From: Prevotellaceae bacterium
GTDB lineage: Bacteria; Bacteroidota; Bacteroidia; Bacteroidales; UBA932
Direction of reading: 5' to 3'
Assembly: GCA_031273285.1 (NCBI GenBank)
Contig: JAISSE010000188.1
Span: forward strand, 1 to 8,256
Length of the DNA stretch: 8,256 nt
Under the pieces are notes generated by a model. It saw nothing but the letters and a program-made list of their open reading frames with translations, was not told where the DNA came from and made no database searches. Shown here in pieces: positions 4,848 through 8,256 of this stretch. How positions within the stretch are numbered: the stretch's first letter is position 1; the number at the start of each line of letters is the position of its first letter. The position numbers and the translations under genes are program-made.

Positions 4848-6377
4848 TTAAAATTGCCCGTGCTGGCAACGATCGCCGTTGATGAGCGAGCATTCCGAAC
4901 GGTTGCCCGTAATAAAATCGCAATACGGGTAATTGCAGTGCGGACAATGTTGAGCGTCCCCTCTCGCCCTGCCACCACCCTGGTCGGGCATCCCTGTTCC
5001 TTTGGAAGTTGCCCACGCATAGATTACAAAGCCGACTATTGCAAAAAGTATGGCTGTGGCTAAGATCTTTATGAAAGAAAACAGGATAGCCAATGCTCCC
5101 AAGGGCAGAAGAATAGCCATGCCAAGCGCAACCAGCGGAGTGCTGCGAAGTTGTCGCAGGGTAACCAGCATTTGCACAATCTGCATAATCATGATGCCAA
5201 ATACGCATATCGCTCCCGACGTGTCTCCAAGTTTGTTCCCGTTAAAGATGGAGATGACAATGAAAAAAATCACCCAGTATTTCAGGAGAGTAAGCCCAAT
5301 GAAGGTGGAAATGGGTCGGGTAAGCTCCATGACGTGTCGCAGCAACGCCATAAAGCGATAATACTGCACAACCAGCGCCAGCATGGAGAGGAGAAACATC
5401 AGCGTGGCGCGAAGCCAACCTTGCGTGTCGAAGTTACAAAACCAGAAATCTCTGTCCAGCAGGAGAAAATATACAAATTCCAGTCCGAAAGCGCCCAACA
5501 GCGTAATGTATTCGATAAATGCCTGTAATCTGGGTACAGCGCCCATAAATATGCACAGAAGATTGACAGCAAGCAGTATCAGCACAATCATCGGAATGGA
5601 AAGCCACCACGAAACGGTTAATCCGAAATGGGTGTGACCTCTGCTGACGTCTTGCGCCAAATCCCAGATATTATCCCAAGCATAGCTCAGGAGCGTGTGA
5701 TCACGATATGTATAGCTCACCGGAGAGAAGCATATCTTTTCATCAAATTCACCACGCGGAATATAAACTCGTATTGTTCTATATTTTGGATTCGTAGATC
5801 CCCATTTCCCTGTCCTTGTTGCTTCCTCTATTCTTTTTTCTTCTTCTGCTTTGTTCGTTCCCCGTACATTTATCTGTACCCATTCTTTGCCTTCAATATT
5901 GCCTGAGACGTAGTAATCGGGGGAATTTATTTTCTCACTTAATCTTTCCGCTCCGAAAGTATAGCTACTCTTTCTTGGCTCTGCGTAAAAAGTCGGGGAA
6001 CTGTTACCCCAATAAATACTGCGAACGGCATTGCGCTGAAATGAAGTTTTATTAATGAAAGCGCGCGTCGAATCTATTTCGGGATATTCCGACAATCCTG
6101 CGTAGGGACAAGATTTGATATATACTTCTACCCAGCCATCGTATGAAGTACCGGCTACCGAAAATGCTTCCACACCGTATTTACTGCTGTGCCATGTTTC
6201 CGCATCTATACTCGGCTCGGCATGAAAGAGTATAGTAGAATCCGGTCTGACCATATAGTGTCCGTCGAATTTAATATACTTTATTTCATCACTGCACGAA
6301 GCAAAAACAGATAAAAGCAGCGCTCCTATAAACAGACGGAGCGCTTTTTTTGCTTTAGATTTTGTATTCATATTCAT
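4848..6377 (-). CDS. Lipobox-bearing polytopic membrane protein with cysteine-rich tail
   Basis: From the ATG at 6377 the product is 509 residues. That start overlaps the previous gene's TGA by 4 bp (ATGA) and gives MNMNTKSKAKKALRLFIGALLLSVFASC, a lipoprotein signal with Cys28; the ATG at 6371 is an alternative. An upstream extension of the frame to 6500 is not credible because it overlaps the previous gene. Residues about 36-115 are soluble and resemble a bacterial SH3-type fold (YMVRPDSTILFHAEPS...GWVEVYI); this is a weak call. About seven hydrophobic segments follow: 256-279, 288-308, 323-342, 358-378, 388-407, 414-435 and 437-456, the last two nearly contiguous. The tail has Cys478, Cys481, Cys486, Cys496 and Cys504 (CPHC...C...C...C), suggestive of a zinc ribbon. 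If the signal is lipidated and there are seven helices, the tail faces the cytoplasm. I do not recognise the family. Confidence 0.8.
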   Translation of the reverse strand: MNMNTKSKAKKALRLFIGALLLSVFASCSDEIKYIKFDGHYMVRPDSTILFHAEPSIDAETWHSSKYGVEAFSVAGTSYDGWVEVYIKSCPYAGLSEYPEIDSTRAFINKTSFQRNAVRSIYWGNSSPTFYAEPRKSSYTFGAERLSEKINSPDYYVSGNIEGKEWVQINVRGTNKAEEEKRIEEATRTGKWGSTNPKYRTIRVYIPRGEFDEKICFSPVSYTYRDHTLLSYAWDNIWDLAQDVSRGHTHFGLTVSWWLSIPMIVLILLAVNLLCIFMGAVPRLQAFIEYITLLGAFGLEFVYFLLLDRDFWFCNFDTQGWLRATLMFLLSMLALVVQYYRFMALLRHVMELTRPISTFIGLTLLKYWVIFFIVISIFNGNKLGDTSGAICVFGIMIMQIVQMLVTLRQLRSTPLVALGMAILLPLGALAILFSFIKILATAILFAIVGFVIYAWATSKGTGMPDQGGGRARGDAQHCPHCNYPYCDFITGNRSECSLINGDRCQHGQF

Positions 6378-6796
6378 TTTTTCCCGAATATCCAATTGAA
6401 GCCATACACCAGAATGAAGTAGGCAACGACAAGAACCAAGGCGATGATAAGCGCCCATACTGCCAGATATACGGCAAGCAGGAAAATAATGGCATACCAT
6501 ACCGGAAGATACACGGCATAAGTGATTTTTCCGATCGTATCGGTCAGCAACTGGAACTGAGGAAAGGCTTTGAGACCGGACAAAAGCAGTCCAATGCCAC
6601 AGATAATGCCGCCGATAACATAAAATACCGTTTCGTCGGCATTGATCATTTGCATGATAAACACGATAACGACCACCGCCACAGCTGCCACCAATGCATA
6701 AAAAGCAGCGGTTTTACTTACCGGAACATGGTTCTCATTGTATTTCTTAAAAAGGAAATACTCAAATTGATTCAAAAAATTAAATGACATTTTCAT
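6374..6796 (-). CDS. Small multi-pass membrane protein
   Basis: The 140-residue product (MKMSFNFLNQFEYFLFKKYN...) has no cleavable signal. It begins with a short amphipathic, aromatic-rich N-terminus and then about four hydrophobic segments near 29-50, 56-74, 91-110 and 112-134, ending WIFGKK. An ATG at 6790 (Met3) is an equally possible start. The gene lies 29 bp after the FAS1-like lipoprotein and its TGA overlaps the next start by 4 bp. The last two proteins are therefore probably translated together and may form one inner-membrane complex. I do not recognise the family. No catalytic or transport motif is visible. Confidence 0.8.
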   Translation of the reverse strand: MKMSFNFLNQFEYFLFKKYNENHVPVSKTAAFYALVAAVAVVVIVFIMQMINADETVFYVIGGIICGIGLLLSGLKAFPQFQLLTDTIGKITYAVYLPVWYAIIFLLAVYLAVWALIIALVLVVAYFILVYGFNWIFGKK

Positions 6797-6825
6797 TGTA
6801 CTACGTTTTTAAATGATTAAAAAAT

Positions 6826-7896
6826 TTATTTATTCAGGACTTTTTGTAAAGTAATTGTTGTTTCGTAATATTCGGAAGTGGGACCTGTGTAGTCATCTAT
6901 TCCCAGCCGATTGAGGTCATAACCTCGCCCCGTTTTGGCAACTATGACGCGACCGATACTCGTTTCCGGCTCAAAGTTGATTCTGCCGACAGACATCGGA
7001 CCTTTTCCGAAAAGCCAGGAAAATTGAATGTAGGAAGCATACGCCGCCCACCAGTCGGGCTTCACCGAAGCAAAAAACATGACGTTCGCCAGGGCGCTTG
7101 ATCCGCATGTATGACGGGCTTCGTATGTACCCGACATACCTTGATGGGCATAAGTAGGGTCTCGCTGAAAAATTTCCCTGCATCCATGATGGACATGTGT
7201 TTCGTTCCTGTAATAGTTGGGGTCTTCTTCGCGATACTCCCCATATCTATATACCAGATACCGCCTGTATTCCAGAGATTTTATTATCCAGACGCCCTCC
7301 GTTTTCAGCGCTACCCAGTTATTGTATGCATCCAGATCGTCTTTGTCCGGCTCAACGCTGATTTTGCCAAGGTTGCTGCCGATGGGGTAAATGATATTTT
7401 GACCTGCCGGTCTGCCTGCACTCAAATCCAGGGGGACGTCGTTGATATAAAGCAGGGTCGTTTCCACGCCGTCGATTTCGAATTTGTCGCTTTCTATGCG
7501 CAGTGTCTGCCCTTCCACCGTTTGCAGGGTCTGTACGCTCAAAAGTTTTTCCGGGGTATATTCCCCTTTTACTGTGTGCCACTGTACATCGGCAGCGGAA
7601 AATTCCGCTTCGTTCCGCATGATGATACTGTCGGGTATGGCGAAGACCGTGAACAGACCGATGTTATCCCCCGTTGGAAGCGTTGCCAGGCTGTCTGCAA
7701 AAATTGAAAAATGCCCGTCTTTTCGCAATTCCTGTTCAATGACTTCGAATTGCGATACGGCGTCCGCTTCCTGTTCGTCCACCGGCGCGACGTTTTCTTC
7801 ATTTTCGCCGCACCCTGCGAAAAATATTGCCGTTGCCAGCAGCAGAGGCAAAACATGACTTGCCACTGCAAAACCGAATAAATTTACTTTTTTCAT
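6826..7896 (-). CDS. FAS1 (fasciclin)-like lipoprotein
   Basis: The 356-residue product begins MKKVNLFGFAVASHVLPLLLATAIFFAGC, with a lipobox and Cys29. An acidic linker follows (ENEENVAPVDEQEADA). Residues about 47-178 resemble a fasciclin domain: FEVIEQEL...FSIFADSL, LFTVFAIPDSII (the usual TVFAP-type strand), WHTVKGEYTPEKLLSVQTLQTVEGQTLRI and a closing NIIYPIGSNL where FAS1 domains usually have a His/Val-Ile-Asp motif. FAS1 domains are extracellular adhesion modules. The remaining ~175 residues are unassigned, rich in Tyr, Trp and His (RNETHVHHGCREIF; WWAAYASYIQFSWLFG), and have Cys239 and Cys264, which may pair. The start has an identical leader to that at 4781. It is the first gene of a three-gene unit with the two membrane proteins downstream. 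Confidence 0.85.
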   Translation of the reverse strand: MKKVNLFGFAVASHVLPLLLATAIFFAGCGENEENVAPVDEQEADAVSQFEVIEQELRKDGHFSIFADSLATLPTGDNIGLFTVFAIPDSIIMRNEAEFSAADVQWHTVKGEYTPEKLLSVQTLQTVEGQTLRIESDKFEIDGVETTLLYINDVPLDLSAGRPAGQNIIYPIGSNLGKISVEPDKDDLDAYNNWVALKTEGVWIIKSLEYRRYLVYRYGEYREEDPNYYRNETHVHHGCREIFQRDPTYAHQGMSGTYEARHTCGSSALANVMFFASVKPDWWAAYASYIQFSWLFGKGPMSVGRINFEPETSIGRVIVAKTGRGYDLNRLGIDDYTGPTSEYYETTITLQKVLNK

Positions 7897-7908
7897 TTTC
7901 TTTAATAT

Positions 7909-7933
7909 TTATAAAATTTATTGTTGTTATTGT
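7909..7933 (-). repeat. Leader repeat, family A, copy 2
   Basis: This 25 bp stretch is identical to 4794-4818, at the same distance from the ATG. The flanking sequences differ, so the shared block is limited to the leader and the first codons (ATGAAAAAAGT). It is the likely 5' UTR of the FAS1-like lipoprotein gene. Confidence 0.7.
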
Positions 7934-7953
7934 TATCTTTTGTCGCCGTCGCC

Positions 7954-7981
7954 GTAGGGGCAGGGCGCGCCCTGCCCCTAC
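7954..7981. repeat. Perfect 28 bp palindrome
   Basis: GTAGGGGCAGGGCG (7954-7967) is followed immediately by its exact reverse complement (7968-7981). The sequence is very GC-rich inside an otherwise AT-rich gap between the DUF6261-like gene and the FAS1-like lipoprotein gene. Perfect conservation of both arms suggests a recent or actively maintained intergenic palindromic repeat of REP or small non-autonomous element type. It could also act as a transcription end or mRNA-stability hairpin. Confidence 0.8.
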
Positions 7982-8016
7982 AATACCAACGGTTATTCAT
8001 TCAATTACGAATTAGC

Positions 8017-8088
8017 AATTACAAATTACGATTTTCATCCCCATAATCTTTATTCAATTTCAAATTACAAATTACGATTTTCATCCCC
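8017..8088. repeat. 26 bp direct repeat, two copies 46 bp apart
   Basis: Positions 8017-8042 are identical to 8063-8088. The unit is made of AATTACAAATTACG followed by ATTTTCATCCCC. The flanking DNA (TCAATTACGAATTAGC at 8001-8016) is a degenerate extension of the same AATTACGAATT theme. The block lies between the DUF6261-like stop codon at 8096 and the perfect palindrome. Repeats of this simple AT-rich kind are typical of gene-poor intergenic DNA. I see no coding potential in it. Confidence 0.8.
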
Positions 8089-8095
8089 GCAATTT

Positions 8096-8256
8096 TTAAT
8101 TTTTACTTGATTTCCGTCTTCCCGCTTCCGCCGCCAGGATGTTTTTGTATCGTTCGATAACGGCGTTCAGCTCGCGGATAAACCGTTCGTACTGTGCAAT
8201 GCCGTTCACCGTTGCGAGGGCTTCGACCTGGTCGATGATGTTTCGGAAAGCGGCGT
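8096..8256 (-). CDS. C-terminus of a DUF6261-like protein, cut by the window edge
   Basis: On the minus strand an open frame enters from the window edge and ends at TAA (8096-8098), giving 52 complete residues. It reads AAFRNIIDQVEALATVNG, then an AQYERFIRELNAVIERYKNI helix and a basic tail ending RRKSSKN. The pattern of VEALATVNG, a short helix and LNAVIERYK near the C-terminus resembles what I recall for DUF6261 proteins of Bacteroidota, whose function is unknown. The assignment rests on memory of a short segment and is moderate at best. Its start is outside the window. The gap to the next gene (199 bp with repeats) suggests a separate transcription unit. Confidence 0.6.
   Translation of the reverse strand, partial: AAFRNIIDQVEALATVNGIAQYERFIRELNAVIERYKNILAAEAGRRKSSKN

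Noticed and set aside
6378..6500. Upstream extension of the polytopic membrane protein to an ATG at 6500
   Set aside because: It would overlap the small membrane gene by over 120 bp and put 41 unrelated residues before a clear lipoprotein signal. The ATG at 6377 gives a normal 4 bp overlap.
7111..7707. Plus-strand open frame of 198 codons
   Set aside because: It is antisense to the FAS1-like lipoprotein, whose lipobox and domain motifs make the minus strand the coding one.
8017..8088. Possible CRISPR array
   Set aside because: Only two unit copies, a 20 bp spacer made of the same AT-rich theme, no palindromic repeat and no cas genes.
8021..8088. Small open frame of about 21 codons on the minus strand beginning GGGGATGAAA
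   Set aside because: It is made entirely of the simple direct repeat and resembles no protein; a chance frame is more likely.
51..8095. Bacteroidota TAnnTTTG promoter boxes in the gaps
   Set aside because: I looked for the exact pattern on the minus strand upstream of the main gene starts and found none, so no promoter is annotated. Promoters may lie in the AT-rich leaders with a different sequence.

Overview
The window looks like a chromosomal segment of a Bacteroidota (probably Bacteroidales) bacterium. The evidence is indirect: many short ATGAAAAAAG starts, AT-rich leaders with weak or no Shine-Dalgarno, a run of predicted lipoproteins, a fasciclin-type lipoprotein, WG- and YD-repeat-like secreted proteins, and a C-terminal fragment resembling the DUF6261 family. 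No rRNA, tRNA, CRISPR array, transposase, integrase or phage gene is visible. All credible genes lie on the minus strand, so the region is transcribed from the right end to the left end.

In order of transcription: (1) 8256-8096, the C-terminal end of a DUF6261-like protein. (2) A 199 bp gap with a 26 bp direct repeat and a perfect 28 bp palindrome. (3) A tight three-gene unit: a FAS1-like lipoprotein (7896-6826), a small four-helix membrane protein (6796-6374) and a lipobox-bearing polytopic membrane protein with a cysteine-rich tail (6377-4848). The last two share a 4 bp ATGA overlap. (4) A secreted WG-repeat-like protein (4781-3828). (5) Two tandem paralogous lipoproteins (3662-2943 and 2882-2139). 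(6) A pair of lipoproteins 17 bp apart (2028-1348 and 1330-257), the second with YD/RHS-like repeats. (7) A 45-codon open frame (220-83) that looks like a broken signal-peptide gene. (8) The first 16 codons of another exported protein (50-1).

Most products are predicted to be exported: five lipoproteins with clear lipoboxes, one Sec/SPase I substrate, one lipobox-bearing multi-pass membrane protein, one small membrane protein and one truncated exported protein. No enzyme is recognisable. The likely theme is cell-envelope or surface proteins built from repeat-type beta structure.

The most unusual signal lies between and at the start of genes. At least three families of near-identical 5' leaders recur in front of otherwise unrelated exported proteins: 71-119 with 2050-2098, 207-256 with 3667-3716, and 4794-4818 with 7909-7933. 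The two paralogs are almost identical in DNA over the signal peptide and diverged after it. Together with GC-rich palindromes of a shared outline in three gaps, this suggests that leader and signal-peptide modules have been copied or recombined among exported-protein genes. That is an inference from sequence similarity within this window only.
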